Assembly (NCBI RefSeq): GCF_022682495.2
Contig: NC_071390.1
Location: forward strand, 154,356,583 to 154,420,582
DNA from: Desmodus rotundus
Lineage: Eukaryota; Chordata; Mammalia; Chiroptera; Phyllostomidae
Length of the DNA stretch: 64,000 bases
Reading direction: 5' to 3'
In this document: piece by piece, positions 35,560-47,113 of the stretch
Position numbering within the stretch: the stretch's first letter is position 1
Layout of the letters: every line of letters begins with the position of its first letter
Made by a program: the position numbers and the translations under genes
Notes under the pieces: generated by a model
Told to the model about the DNA's origin: nothing
The model's database searches: none
What the model saw: the letters and a program-made list of their open reading frames with translations, nothing else

Positions 35560-36830
35560 ACTCTTAGGTGTGCATCCCTAACCATTTTTAGTTTACCATC
35601 ATTTAAAAAAATGGAATGCGTGCCCAGCTTCTTTCCCCCAGCATGATGTTTGTGATATTTAGTAGAGATGTTTCATGTGGCTGAATTTTTTTTTCATTTT
35701 CATTGCTTTATTGTATTTACTCTACGGCTCTTTCACAATTGTTAAATCCATACTACCACTCATGGACATTCCAGTTGCATCTAGTTTTTATCTTTCTATC
35801 CCTTGGGCTTTTGTTCAGGTGTGGAACTGCTAGGTTATGTATATTTTCAGCTGTAGTAGATAATGTTGAACCGTTCTCCAAAGTGGTGTAACTATCTACT
35901 CCCATCTCGTGTGTGATGTTTTCCCACTGCTTCACCTCCTTAGTGACCTTTGGTATTTGTCAGGTTTTTGTGCTCTCGCCATTCTGATTGGTGTGTTTTA
36001 GTGGCTTAGTGTACTTTTTATTTGTTCATCTGACTAATTAGGTTGAGTTCCATTTGGCCATGGGTGAGGGATTTCTTTAAATTTCTTGCCATATTTTCCA
36101 TTTGAGTTATTTTTTCTTTTTCTATTGATTTGTGTGATTGACACATACAGAGAGCTTAAAAATCCTGTGTTGGTTGTTATTTGTAAATTTCTTCTCCTAA
36201 TGAGTGGTTTATCTTTTAATTCTCTTAACACTATCTTCTGAGAACATAAATAATTATTTTTATGTGGTCCAATTGATCAATCTTTTTCTTCATAACTATT
36301 GTGTCTGTTTAAGAAATCTTTCCCTGTCCTAGCATAAATATACTTTTCTATATTCTAGAAGCTTTATTATTTTGCCTTTCACATTTTGCTCCATAGTTTA
36401 CCTGGAATTGATTTTTATGTATTTTGTAAGGTAGATGTCAAGTTATTTTATTCCTAGAATTGTCCTAGAGTCATTTACTGAAAATGTCCTTCCCCTCTGT
36501 GTAAAGTGGTAACTTTGTTTACACCATGTCCTGATACGAATGCGTCCAGACATGAACTGTCCACTTTGTTTCATTTGCTCACCACTGCGTCCTTGTGCCA
36601 TGGACATCGCCTTACAGATTGTATTTCTGTAACTCCTGATATCCTGTAGAGCGTGTCTTTCTGCCTCGCTCTTCCTCAGTAGTGTCTTCGCTATTTTTGG
36701 CCCTTTGCAGTTCCTGAGGTTTATCTTTCCACCCATGCTGTACACGATGGGAAAGAGAGCAGAATACAATTCCTCAAAGAAAACCTGGGTGCTTTTTAAG
36801 GTTTGAATGTTGGAGAACAAAATCAACAAA
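35560..36830 (-). mobile_element. Old L1 3' region (L1M type)
   Basis: The segment follows antisense L1 ORF2/3' sequence: GTGGAACTGCTAGGTTATGTATATTTTCAGC, the AACCGTTCTCCAAAGTGGTG block, TTCCCACTGCTTCACCTCC, then TGCCTTTCACATTTTGCTCCATAGTTTACCTGG and TAGAGTCATTTACTGAAAATG. It is most secure at 35690-36480. The minus frames at 36034-36231 and 36443-36829 lie inside it. Confidence 0.7.
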
Positions 36831-36960
36831 AAGTCACTCCTCCTTAGAAGATAATAGATGACAGTTTGGCACCCACCAAGGGGTGATGTGTGAAGTTTAA
36901 TAGTAAATGCTGTTGCTAAATGTGGATACGTAATGTAGAGGGTTTGGGGCCCGCTATATT

Positions 36961-37078
<118 letters not shown>

Positions 37079-37479
37079 TAATGTTAATGTGCCAATACGT
37101 GATACTTTATAACAAAAGGCTTTAGTGAAGCAGAGGATTAGAGAAGTAAGAAGTTGTCTTGGTATAACTGTTTTGCGTTATTAAATGAACTAAGAGAAAT
37201 CTACCCTGTAACTTATTTTCTCCAGGAGTTCAAGGTATATAAATTGTATGTTTTTTGACAGAGCAATGAAGTTCAGTTAGGGTTGGTACTTAACCCTTTT
37301 TTCATTCCCAAGGGTGCCCCCAACTTCAGCTGCGTTCGTCACAAAAGGAGCAACTCCCTGTGCAGGTGTCCAGATGTGTTAAGCTTGTGGAGATTAACTG
37401 CATTTAGAGTAATGTTCATATATGTGCAGGACTCAATGGTAGAATGGCAAGGGAGTCTATTGTACTTCCACGAGACTTC
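37079..37479. other. Unassigned non-coding stretch
   Basis: No gene is seen. A plus frame at 37283-37492 crosses it but has no recognisable domain, and its end enters the old repeat that follows. Confidence 0.45.
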
Positions 37480-37690
37480 AGAGATCTTTTAGTTCAACCC
37501 CTACCTGAAGGAGGAGCTTGGCCTATATATGTCTGGAATATAATTGCCTAGTCTCCATTCGAAGCTTCCCAGGATGACAAATGCTGGTCTCTGAGAGAGA
37601 CTGCTCCATTACTAGGCAGTACTAAAGTCACTTTCTTCATCAATTCTTTAAGATTTCACTACTTTACTTACCTTTTATCACCTTTTTTCC
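37480..37690 (+). repeat. Possible CR1/L3-like ancient LINE fragment
   Basis: GATCTTTTAGTTCAACCCCTACCTGAAGGAGGAGC, then CCAGGATGACAAATGCTGGTCTCTGAGAGAGACTGCTCCATTACTAGGCAG resembles ancient CR1-clade LINE 3' sequence (the 'atctagtccaacccc' and 'ctccattctaggcag' phrases). Assignment is by phrase only. Confidence 0.4.
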
Positions 37691-38759
37691 GCAGTGATTT
37701 TTTTCATTCTAAAAACACCTTTTTAAAGAAATGTACACAGGTAGTATTGTGTGAAACAGGAAGTGAAAGCTTTGAAGTTTATTCTACTGCTCAAGTAATT
37801 CCCCCCCTGTCAGCCCCACTTACCTGTCTATGTTTGGCCTTCGGAGGCAAGACATGTGTGTGTCTATTTCCTTTTCATGTGGCGACACTGCAGGGGGTCC
37901 ACCAACAGCTATCATGATCTCCTTTAGTGTTTTTTTTTGTTTTATGTGTCATGTATTTTTAGTTGTTACAATAAATGTGTTAAGTATAAATCAGGTATCT
38001 TTAAAGGAGAAAATGGAATTGTTTAATATGCTTTCATAGTAGCACTTGTAAGACATTTGTGGAATTTGATGTTATTACTAAAATTCAGGACAGACCTGAA
38101 GAGATCGGCTTGACATTCTGAATTAGGTTTCAGCTACTCCTGAATTTTTACTTGAATTCTCGATATGAATACCTGTGTCAGTAGAGTATATGTACACAGA
38201 TGCCATTTTTGTTAAGGACACTGATGCCACAGAAAGGAACATCAATTTGTCATTAAAACGTTATGTGCTTATTGTAAAAGTTTTCTAAATAATGAAAGCG
38301 GTAATCATAACTCTCCTTCTGATAAAAGACAAGCGAAAGGAAGCATTATTTAAATTTGTAAAATCACTGCATTGGAAGCTTTTTAGAGAGCCCATGTCAG
38401 TAGGTGCCTCACCTTGTTGATGAAGAGAAATGCCATTTCAAGGTCACATGCACGGAATCAAGTTCCCATGTAAACAGCTAATAACACATATTGCCCACTC
38501 TTCTAAATAACAAAGGTTTTTATTGAGTATACAACATAATAATGGAATTAAGAAAAAATAGTTATGTCATTGAGATACATTTCTTAATATTGCCCTCCTA
38601 GTTGTAGAATTTGTAAGAAGATGCTCACAGTATATAACTATTAGGAAATGTGTTTTTAAAACAGTGATGCATATTTGTATTGGTAGAGATATGCTGCAAA
38701 AAATAACTGCTTGTTTTTGCATAGCTTGAGTGTTCTACAAACTCACTATTTTCTGGTTT
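37691..38759. other. Unassigned non-coding stretch
   Basis: No gene is seen. A T8 run lies at 37930-37937, and CCCCCCC at 37801-37807. No repeat family was recognised. Confidence 0.45.
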
Positions 38760-39430
38760 TAATGAGCATATTGGTCTTTTGATTATTTATAACAAATAAT
38801 ATTGCAAAAACTTCTTTGTATTTCCATAACAGATTTCTCGAAGTGGAATTGCTGGGTTCAAAGTGTTTGATTTCAGCTTCTGACATACAAGGTCAAATCG
38901 TTCTCTGATGACTTTGTGGGTTCCACTCACACCGGCATGGGGCTTCGCACACTCATTTCCTCACATTCTCTCCAACACTGAGTGATAGTCACAATCTAGT
39001 AGTTCCCATCTTTTTATTTTGGGAAAATCAATAGTCAAAAAATGACATCTTGTTTTAATTTGCAAAAATTTTTGTTAAAGAGATTGTAATTTGGGGCCAT
39101 TTTAATATCTTTTCCTCGAAATATCCTTTCCTCATTTTTAATTGTATTTGTCTGTTTATTATGAAATTATTAGAACCCTTTTAAAATTAGGACTGTTATA
39201 CTTTGCTTATTATGTACGATGCAAATATCTTACTCCATGTGGTATTTGTTCTTTAACTTAGTTTATGGAGGTATTTCTTGCAGAATACCTTTTTTTCCCT
39301 ATACTCTAATAAGCTTATTTTTTACATTATGATTTTCTGTCATGTTTAGGGCAGCTTTTTCTACCCCAATATTATAAACTGTTATTCTATTATTTCTCTT
39401 TTTTATAGTATTTCTTTTTTTAAACTGGAC
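38760..39430 (-). mobile_element. Old L1 3' region (L1M type)
   Basis: Antisense L1M landmarks appear in order: TTTCTCGAAGTGGAATTGCTGGGTTCAAAG, CTCACACCGGCATGGGGC, TCCTCACATTCTCTCCAACACTGAGTG, GACATCTTGTTTTAATTTGC, and later TTTGCTTATTATGTACGATGCAAATATC. No usable frame remains. Confidence 0.75.
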
Positions 39431-39444
39431 GCCGAAACAAATAA

Positions 39445-39690
39445 ATGGAATATAATAACTGTTAGTACATATTATGGGCTGCTTACTGCATGGCAGGAGA
39501 TGTCCTAAGATCTTTACAAACCCTAATCTATTTAATCCTCAAAACTATTTGATAAATTAGGTTTTCCCCCCTTGGTGGGGAAGGACACGGAAACAAGAAA
39601 GATTAAGAAATTTACCAGAAGTCACTCAGCGGGTTGGTGGCGGGTCAGGAATCAACTCCCTGCAGTCGGCCCCTTGAACCTGTCCAGTGA
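39445..39690 (-). repeat. MIR SINE
   Basis: AACCCTAATCTATTTAATCCTCAAAACTATTTG then GGAAGGACACGGAAACAAGAAAG, AATTTACCAGAAGTCACTCAGCGGG and CGGGTCAGGAATCAACTCCC follows the antisense MIR. Confidence 0.75.
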
Positions 39691-40144
39691 ACCATAATTA
39701 ATTACTTGCTAAGAGAAATTAATTACTCACTAAAGAATTACATTTGAATATCTCTTTGTTTCCAGTACTCTATTGCATTCTGTGGGGAATATAGTAGACA
39801 TTTAAGTGCTCTTGTCTTTTACATGAACTGCAGAACAAAGAAAATTGTGTAGTAACTTGAGAAAGTAAAGCAAAACAAATTATTAGATCAAACAATCAAG
39901 AAACAAATTGTGCACTTCAGAAATGAGAAGCTCTTGGTGATAAAATTAATTGGTTATATATAACAAAATTTTGTTTTTAAATGTCCTCCTTACCTCCCTC
40001 TGAAACATCAAATATATGTTGACTCAGAGAGGAACTATGGAAGAACAGAACTCACTTATTTGGAATATTTTTTTAAAAACCTCAAATAAGAAAAAAATAT
40101 GACAATTCAACCCAGTACCTCATAGCACCTTAGAGATTTTCTGA
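39691..40144. other. Unassigned AT-rich stretch
   Basis: No gene or nameable repeat is seen. The interval is AT-rich and includes the short duplicated phrase AGAAATTAATTACT/AGAATTACATT near 39713-39743. Confidence 0.45.
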
Positions 40145-40300
40145 AATCATCACTTTATCTTAGCAAAGAGCAAAGGAAACTCAGGAAAGTGCTGTTTGCA
40201 TGGCACTTGGCTGCGATTCTGGGACGAGAACTCAGTTCGAGAGCTCCTGAATCAGCATACTTTGCACTGCTTCCTGTTATTCTGCTACATACTGTTTATA
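40145..40300 (-). repeat. MIR SINE fragment
   Basis: AGCAAAGGAAACTCAGGAAAG, then GACGAGAACTCAGTTCGAGAGCTCCTGAATCAGC and TTTGCACTGCTTCCTG is consistent with the antisense 5' half of MIR. Confidence 0.5.
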
Positions 40301-41239
40301 CTGTAATGACCTTGACTGAAATAATTTTTGACCTGCTAATTAAGCAGTGACCCTCCCTTGAAATTGTAAGCAACATGTTTATGCTCATATAAATTACAAG
40401 AGTGTTGCTTCAAAGGGATGGGTGGGAACCCTGACCTTGGGAAGCCCTTCCTCTATGGATTTGGTAGAAATTTCCAACTGAGTTTCATCTTCTATATTTA
40501 GATACTTTAATAGCATTCAAGGTTACCATAACAAACTATTTCTGGCACTATTTATTTCCTCTCACCTATTGTTTTTTTTTATTCTTTTTTCACTTTACTG
40601 CAAACTAAAAAAAAATAGAACAGATGAAATCCAGAATATCTATTTAAAGAATATTTAAATGTTTAGACAGGATCTTGAATCTTATGCCTGATATAATTAT
40701 TGCTTAACTTTCACATTTTCTCTTAGTTTGGTGATATTTATTTCGATTGCATTTATTCAAATGGAAGGTATAATGCAAAAATAATATATATACTTCCACA
40801 TATATACAGCATTTGATTTTTTTCTCTTTCACTTTTAGGTAAGTTACAGAATCATGAACTGCTCCCACTCACACCCTCTCTCTGATATCCTCCATTCTGG
40901 TGATTCCTTTGAGCAGAATCTCCCACACTTGAACTTAATGTCCTTGTTCCCATTTGTCAAGGAATTTGCTTTAGGAGGGGAATCCTCTGCCATTAAATAG
41001 TGATGGTAACGGACCCGTCCTCAGTCAGAAATATTCTCGTAACACATTTCAGCTACTTGATCTTTTGTGTTGAGAGCAAGTATAGTTATTTGATGGAATT
41101 ATATGGCCTTTGGATTGATCTTAAGAGCAGAAGAATGCTGTATTCATTCATTCATTCACTCAAACTTATTCCTCTGAGCTGGCAATGATGGAGGAGGTGA
41201 GGAGAAGGAGAGGGGGTAGACTGGTGAAAAAGGGACAAG
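40301..41239. other. Unassigned non-coding stretch
   Basis: No gene is seen. A TTCATTCATTCATTCACTC run at 41144-41162 may mark an L2 or MIR end. The plus frame at 41000-41188 reads into that run. Confidence 0.45.
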
Positions 41240-41410
41240 TGCTGGCCCCCAGTACGGTCTCTGAAGTCAGGCTGCCTGAGTTCCCCCACTTTACGAGTGT
41301 TGCGTTTATCCAATTATTTAACCTCTTTGCTTCTCCGTTTCCTCATCTTTAACAGGAGGACAGAATGGCATGGCAGGTGTTAATTCAAGCATGTAAATAA
41401 TAACTTCTGA
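41240..41410 (+). repeat. MIR SINE
   Basis: GTCTCTGAAGTCAGGCTGCCTGAGTTCCCCC, TTTATCCAATTATTTAACCTCTTTGCTTCTCCGTTTCCTCATC and the following AACAGGAGGACAGAATGG follow the MIR core. Confidence 0.8.
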
Positions 41411-42389
41411 TACCCTTGTTTTGAAGATGTTTTTGTTTTAAATGCCTTTTCTTTAGGTTGAGTTCTGTGAAACAGCATGACATCTACAAAGGAAGCCGTA
41501 CATTATCTACAAACCATACAGTTTATATGAATGTATTAAAATATCTACATTTTATACTGTTCCAAGCTTTCAAAATATTGTTCTAAACACAGCATTACTG
41601 AGTCTTATGACACTTTTATGTCATATCCATTACAGTCATTAATATCCTCCTGCAGACAAAAACTCTTATTCAAAGTTACAGAAACCACGAGCGGCTAAGA
41701 CAGAAATGGATTAAGCATAACATAAACTGTAGTACTCTGCTCTTTTTATTTGATACTTCCTCGCTCAGGATCTAGGCACTTGATAACAGGTAGACAAAAT
41801 ACAGATTTAAGATCATGTTAAGAGATCTATGGATTGGAGCGATCACTCTTTAATAATTGTCAACTAATAATGCTTAGTGGGGTTTTTTTTTTTCGTTTTT
41901 GATTTTCAGGAAGAAATGAAATGGTGCAAAGAAATGTAAGGAGAGAGAGTACATCTGTTATTCACTCAGAACCAACTGGTTGAGATGTTTAGGATCTTAA
42001 TCAATTTTAGGTAAAGTAAAGAGATAAAAATTGAGTGAGGGGCATAAAAAGGCTTTTGATGTCAAATTAGACATTCTTAAGCTGTCATCAGAAATCTGAA
42101 AATTATGAAGCATTGAGAGTAAGTTAGAAGGATACATACAACTGAAGCGTGAGGGGCAGAGACAGTACGGGGGGAAGCTCTCCGCGGTGTATCTGAACAC
42201 ATTGGGTTCAGTGTGTGTTCATGTGTTTGTGTAATTATACCCCAAGTTTAGACAGTGAAGAGTTTGCAAATTATTGTTGATGATAATATTCAGATTTTGT
42301 ATTTCCTTGACTTTTCTATAAATTGTATTATTTTCTACACTTCTGTGAATTTTCTTCAATGGTTATATTTAACTTTTTAGTAGCTATGT
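41411..42389. other. Mostly unassigned; weak MIR-like piece
   Basis: No gene is seen. 41560-41740 may be a degraded antisense MIR (GAAACCACGAGCGGCTAAGACAG). The minus frame at 41997-42200 has no recognisable domain. Confidence 0.4.
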
Positions 42390-42500
42390 TCACTTATTAA
42401 ATATTTTAAGTAACTACACTGTGCCATATAGAAGACAAAGATGAACAAATCACATTCTTGGTTGGAGATTGACATTATTGAATGGTGAGAGTGCTAATCT
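42390..42500 (-). repeat. L2-like fragment
   Basis: TTCACTTATTAAATATTTTAAGTAACTACACTGTGCC then AAGACAAAGATGAACAAATCAC follows the antisense L2 3' pattern (TTATTGAGCACCTACTATGTGCC...GTGAACAAA), diverged. Confidence 0.45.
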
Positions 42501-42823
42501 GCATTTTTCAATTGATAATGTTTATGCCCTCAACACATAGACCAAATAATTTTCTCTAACATACTGGATGATAATTTATTCTAGTTATATACATATTCTA
42601 TTTGTATGAGTCATATTCTGAAATTCTGACAGAAAAAAACAAATTTGCCAGGAAATAAATGATAACAATTCCTCAGTGAAAACGTATTGCCAAGTCCATA
42701 TAGGATTATAATAGAGTAGAGCCACCCATAATGGCAGAGATTATTTTTTAAGTTATTTGCACGGTTGTGTTGCCTAGTTAATAAATTTGACATCACAAAA
42801 TATTAAAAGCAAGACCTGAGTTA

Positions 42824-42945
42824 CTGGCAGCTGAAACCCTGTATCTTGGTTCCTAATGAGGACAAGACACCAGAAGCAACATGCTCAGCAATAAAGCGAA
42901 TGTTTTCATCAATCTCATTAACTCCGGATGGCATGGTCTTCTCAC
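42824..42945 (-). other. Exon-like minus-strand reading frame, unidentified
   Basis: Read on the minus strand, a stretch of about 40 codons ends at a TAA (42824-42826) and carries ordinary-looking amino acid use, including the run EKTMPSGVNEIDENIRFIAE. Just before it lies CTAAACTCTGCAG, a passable splice acceptor ending at about 42947. Further upstream, the same frame becomes Phe/Leu/Lys-rich and looks like translated intron. There is no good GT donor inside it, so it would have to be a terminal exon, and no AATAAA follows closely on this strand. I do not recognise the protein. It could be a terminal exon, a pseudogene scrap or chance. Confidence 0.2.
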
Positions 42946-43379
42946 TGCAGAGTTTAGCAATCAGTATTTCTAGTAAGTATATTATCAAGACAAAGGCTAA
43001 ACTACATTTTGTTATTCCTGATTTAAAAGACGGAGGAAAGCATACACGTTTCAAGAATTTTCTCAACAATAGAAAAATTTTAAATAATGTTTTGTTGAAT
43101 AAAGGGATAAACTTTATCTCTGAAAACAATTTCCAACAAAACTGTCAGCTTTTGAGGTTTTCTCAATTGACTCATTTTTTCATAATTTTCTATTCCAGTT
43201 TTTATCTGGAGTAAAAACAATTATGCAAGATAAAGTGTTGAGGCAGCTAAAAATATTATTTACTAACTACTTCCTAATTCATGTTCTTATTTATTTTGCC
43301 ACAATTATATCAACTTTTAAAAAGAGACTAACGTTTCATGGCCATTATTTATCACCCTTTCTGTTTTCCAGAGCATGAG

Positions 43380-43475
43380 CCAATACTTACTGTAGTATAC
43401 CTGTCATATGCAAGGCCTTTGCTATGATGCTTTGCAAAGCTGCTGCCCTCATGGAGTTTATATCTATGGTACTGT
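43380..43475 (-). repeat. L2-like fragment
   Basis: CATATGCAAGGCCTTTGCTATGATGC then TGCTGCCCTCATGGAGTTTATATC matches the antisense L2 phrase '...ctgccctcatggagcttacagtct'. Confidence 0.5.
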
Positions 43476-43494
43476 GAGGGCGTACTAAATAAAG

Positions 43495-43690
43495 CAACAC
43501 AGCATAGTGCTTATAAGTAGAGTAACATTAGACAACTTGTTCATCATCCCTGTGTCTGTATTTACCCATTTTCAAGGTAGGGATAGTAATAGTACTTACC
43601 TAGTTGGAGTTTATGAAGCTCGAATAAAATACTTTTCCCTGAATACTTAGACAAGTAAGTGGCACATGCTCAGTGCTTAATAAGTTAGTA
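43495..43690 (+). repeat. MIR SINE
   Basis: GACAACTTGTTCATCATCCCTGTGTCTGTATTTACCCATTTTCAAGG, then TAATAGTACTTACC and GCTCAGTGCTTAATAAGTTAG follow the MIR core and 3' end. Confidence 0.75.
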
Positions 43691-43729
43691 AAATAAGATT
43701 GTATTATAATGGTTCAAAAGAAAGTGGTT

Positions 43730-43960
43730 ACATCTTCAGGCTTCAGGAAAAGCATTTCCTGAGATGGACTGTAAGATGTGATTTTGACAGGTGGAGAAGG
43801 CAGGGCTCTGGCAGAGAAGGGTGTTTCAGGTGGGAGAGCCAAGATTTGCAGATGGGACTTTGTGTCACACTTAAGGAAAAGTCATCAGTTGCATGGGTGT
43901 GAAGAGGAAGCGTGAAAGCATGTGGTCAAACTAGATAGATGCATTACGTTGGGATCAGGA
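43730..43960 (-). repeat. L2 fragment
   Basis: GGAAAAGCATTTCCTGAGATGGACTG, GTGGAGAAGGCAGGG and GAGAAGGGTGTTTCAGGTGGGAGAGCC follow the antisense L2 series (normally 'ggaaggcttcctggaggagg...ggaagggcattccaggcagagggaac'). Confidence 0.55.
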
Positions 43961-44999
43961 AGTGGGATTGCTAGGCCAATCTAAGATTTTAATTAATTTA
44001 GAAATTACCACAAAAAAAGATGTGATTAAACCTGGAGGCTGATATGATTAGTTTTTTATCTTAGAAAATGAATATGTTTAGTTTGTTTAAAAAAAAGATT
44101 GGAGAGAAACATGGTGTATGTTATTGCTAAAAAACAAAGAAGATGAGTGATATTACAACTAAAAAACTGGGCATTATGGAAGGATATTATGAAATTACCT
44201 TTTGTGTGTATTGGGTATCTACTAGAATTTTCAAAAAAGGTTGGTTGTGGAGTGACCAATAAAAATGCTTGGAATACAGCAAGTTTTCCAACCACGGTCG
44301 CATAACTGGGTTTGATGTAGTTGTGTTTCTGTGAACAGTGAGGACACTGGCTCAACAGGTTAAACAACTGCTTTTGAATGTTAAGCAGTGGGAAATCTGG
44401 GATTTCAATCACAAAGAGAGAGAAGAAAAGGAGGATGGCTCCATGATTACTTTGGCTTTTTTTTTTTCCTTGAAAACACTTTCTTAACCTTGAGGCAAGC
44501 AGGAAAAGCCAAGGGTCCAGTAGTCTCTCTGGGGTGAGGTGACAGAAATAGAGTTTGGGGAAGCCCAGATATCTGGAATTTTGAAGGCAGGAGGGAGCTA
44601 TGGAGAAAAACGAGCTCCAGAAATCTGAATAGTGGGTCATTGAGACTGTCGTTGAATACTAAGCCAGCCCGGTGTGGAGGGAAATTCCACAAGGCTGTTA
44701 GGGAAGGAGTAAGGGGCTATACAACATGATCAATTTTGGAGACCATATAAGGCTAGAAGATGTTTGAGTTTCAGCAGTCTAGAGTACGAAGAACTGTTAG
44801 AAAACCTTAGCCATCTATAATGGACCCCATAAGGGTCATGCCTTAGAAACAGAATTCAATCTACCATAAAATAAAGTCTACATGAGACCTGCTAGCCCCT
44901 CCCCCCGAAATCCATAAAACAACCTCAAAAGGGTAAGGCTGCCCATTGGAAGAAAAGTCTAACAAACTTTTTAAAAAGTCAACAAAACATGGTACTCAA
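43961..44999. other. Unassigned; contains the window's longest open frame
   Basis: The minus-strand frame 44056-44640 is open for 194 codons but has no motif known to me. It is rich in Phe, Leu, Ser, His and Asn, contains a Lys run encoded by the T13 tract near 44457-44469, and has no upstream or downstream gene structure. A second frame (44447-44692) overlaps it. I regard both as chance open frames. Confidence 0.5.
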
Positions 45000-45751
45000 C
45001 AACATTCACGATGTCCAGAAACAAATTACTAAGTATTCGAAGAAATATCTAACCCTAATCTCTTCAAGAAAAAATGTGGTAAAAGAAGGTAGAAATTATA
45101 AAAGTAGTGAAAATATCAAAAAATCACTTAAGTCACGTGTTATAAACATGCTCAGGACTTAAATAGAAATAGGAACAAAATAACAATAGATGAAAAACAG
45201 GATTAAATGGGACTTTTAAAGCCATAATGTAAAATAACTGAAAAGAAAATTCAATTAACTAGATTAATAGCAGTTTACAGAATGCAGAAAACAGCAGTGA
45301 ATTTGAAGACATAGAAATAGAAACTTCCAAACTGAAACACAAAAGTAAAATGTTAAAATAAAAATATAAGGAGATTCTCAGGAATCTTATGGAACCTGTG
45401 AGACAATATCATGCGGTATAAAATGGAGACAGGGCAGAGAAATTTTTGAAAAATTCATGGTCAAATTCTTCAAATATGATCACAATTATAACCAACAGCA
45501 CAAAAACAAAATGAAATAGGATAAAGGAAAGCCAAATAAGGCCATCATAAGCTAATTATTGAGAACAGTATTAAAGAGATAATTATATATATAATTCTTG
45601 TAGAAACTGACAAGCTAAATATAAAATTTATATGGAAATGTAAAGGATCTAAAATAATGAAACCAATTTTGTAAAAGAAGCAAAATGGAAATATTTAAAC
45701 TACGAGATTTCAAGAATTATTATAGTCACAGTAATCAAGAACAAGTGGTAT
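45000..45751 (+). mobile_element. Old sense-strand L1 (ORF1-like then ORF2), left part
   Basis: 45240-45330 reads like L1/HAL1 ORF1 DNA (CAGAATGCAGAAAACAGCAGTGAATTTGAAGACATAG). 45605-45751 is L1 ORF2 DNA (AAACTGACAAGCTAAATATAAAATTTATATGGAAATG, then AGATTTCAAGAATTATTATAGTCACAGTAATCAAG). It stops at 45751 inside a phrase that resumes after the solo LTR at 46811, so one L1 copy was split. The jump from ORF1 to late ORF2 implies a large internal deletion or two separate fragments. Confidence 0.7.
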
Positions 45752-46810
45752 TGTTACAGAACAGATGGGGGGTGGTTCACAGTATATTATTACAGGAAGG
45801 ATCCCCCCTTTCTCACTCTAGGGTCCCCCCCACACACACACCTACTGGTTCGAAATGCCCGCCGCCAGAGGAAAGACGTCTCTCAATGCCAGAGACTGGT
45901 GAAAAGGAAAGAAATTATTTATTTAAAAGTTACACAGACTTAGAGTAATGACTTAATGTCTTCATTAAGATACTAAAGTCCTCTAGAATACCCGCAGAAG
46001 CACAGTCCTTCCCTCTCCCTGTGCCCAGTCCGGGGTACCGTATCTCAGGAAAAGGAGTAGAAGTCTGTGATTCAGGCTCCCGGCACCATCAGCTGTGTGG
46101 CTGCTGCAATCTCCAGTTAATCCAAAGCCATGTGGCACCTTCTCATGGCCCACCAGCAAGAGTCCTTTCTTCTTGTCCTTTTCTTCCCAGCAAAGTCTCT
46201 CCTGCTGCCTAAGCCACATGGCAAAAAGGAGCACCCCAAAACCACATGGTCCTCCTTCCTCTCCTCCAAAACTGCATGGTCTTCTCTATGGCTGCCATGC
46301 CTGGGTTTAAATCCCAGTGCCTGTTTTCCTCTACAGCCCTATTTCTGACTTCTCCCACAATCAGTTACACCTGCCAGCATTCCCTATTCCTCCAGCTTTA
46401 CTGGGCTACCATAGTAAGTCTGGGCAGGTGTGGACCCATGGCATGGAGCCAATTTTCTCCAAGCTCTCACGCAGGCCCTGTAACCAGGGGAAGTTGCTTA
46501 CCATCTTGGGTGGAAGTCACTCCCATCCCCCAGGCTCAAGGCATAGCTACAGCTATTTAACATATGTATGAAACCAGTTAAAGGTTATAGATATGTTAAA
46601 TCATCACACCAGGGGTTAGCTGCAAATCTGTTGCTATACAAAACAGCTCTGAATGGCCCTGCTCTATGTGTCCCTTCCCCCAGCTCAGGCTTGTGGGGGT
46701 GAGGGCATCCTATATATTATTTTTCTAATATTTCTAGGACACCTTGAGTTCTGGACCCCATGATAAATCCCTGTTTGGGGCCCCCTCTTGGCTGCACCCT
46801 GTTTCAGTAT
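45748..46810 (-). mobile_element. Solo ERV LTR, 1,055 bp, with 4-bp TSD
   Basis: The plus strand reads TGTTACAG at 45752 and ends CTGTTTCA at 46806, giving TG...CA ends. GTAT at 45748-45751 and 46807-46810 is the target duplication. A 4-bp duplication is typical of class I (gamma-like) endogenous retroviruses. Read on the minus strand, an AATAAA signal near 45915-45921 lies about 165 bp from the 3' end, as for a U3-R-U5 layout. CATGTGG/ACATGG-type motifs recur at 46130-46270. No gag, pol or env sequence is attached, so this is a recombined solo LTR. The frames at 46021-46571 lie within it and are not genes. Confidence 0.85.
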
Positions 46811-46975
46811 TAGTACAAATATGGACACAAATATTATTGGAAGAAAATGGAGAGTCCAGAAATGGACCTGCAAAACGTCGCTAAGGCAATTCAGTGGAGA
46901 AAGAGAGTGGGAAAATAGTGACAGGACAATTGGATAGACGTGCCAAAAATGAATCGGAACCCTTATGTCACACCT
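46811..46975 (+). mobile_element. Old L1 ORF2, middle part
   Basis: The L1 phrase broken at the LTR continues here: GAAAATGGAGAGTCCAGAAATGGACCTGC, TAAGGCAATTCAGTGGAGAAAG, then AGGACAATTGGATAGACGTGCCAAAAATGAATC. All are decayed ORF2 sequence in the plus orientation. Confidence 0.8.
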
Positions 46976-47113
46976 CAAGGGGGTGGAAGGATTGGGCAAA
47001 ACAGAAAAAGGACTCATGGACGTGGACAACAGTGTGGTGATTGCTGGGGGGAGGAGAGTATAAGGGGACTAAATGGTAATGGGAAAAATACTATAAATTT
47101 TAAATTAAAAAAA
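46976..47113 (+). mobile_element. Younger L1 3' tail inserted in the old L1
   Basis: AAAAAGGACTCATGGACGTGGACAAC, GTGTGGTGATTGCTGGGGGG, TAAGGGGACTAAATGGTAATGG and an A-rich end form the same terminal module as at 28711 and 53677. It sits between two parts of the old ORF2 and so is a later insertion in the same orientation. Confidence 0.7.

Noticed and set aside
44056..44640. Longest open frame in the window (194 codons, minus strand)
   Set aside because: No recognisable domain, AT-driven composition, a Lys run from a T13 tract, no splice or promoter context. A frame of this length is plausible by chance across six frames of 64 kb.
46021..46571. Several overlapping plus-strand frames with Pro/His/Ser-rich products
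   Set aside because: They lie entirely within the solo LTR, antisense to it, and overlap each other in different frames.
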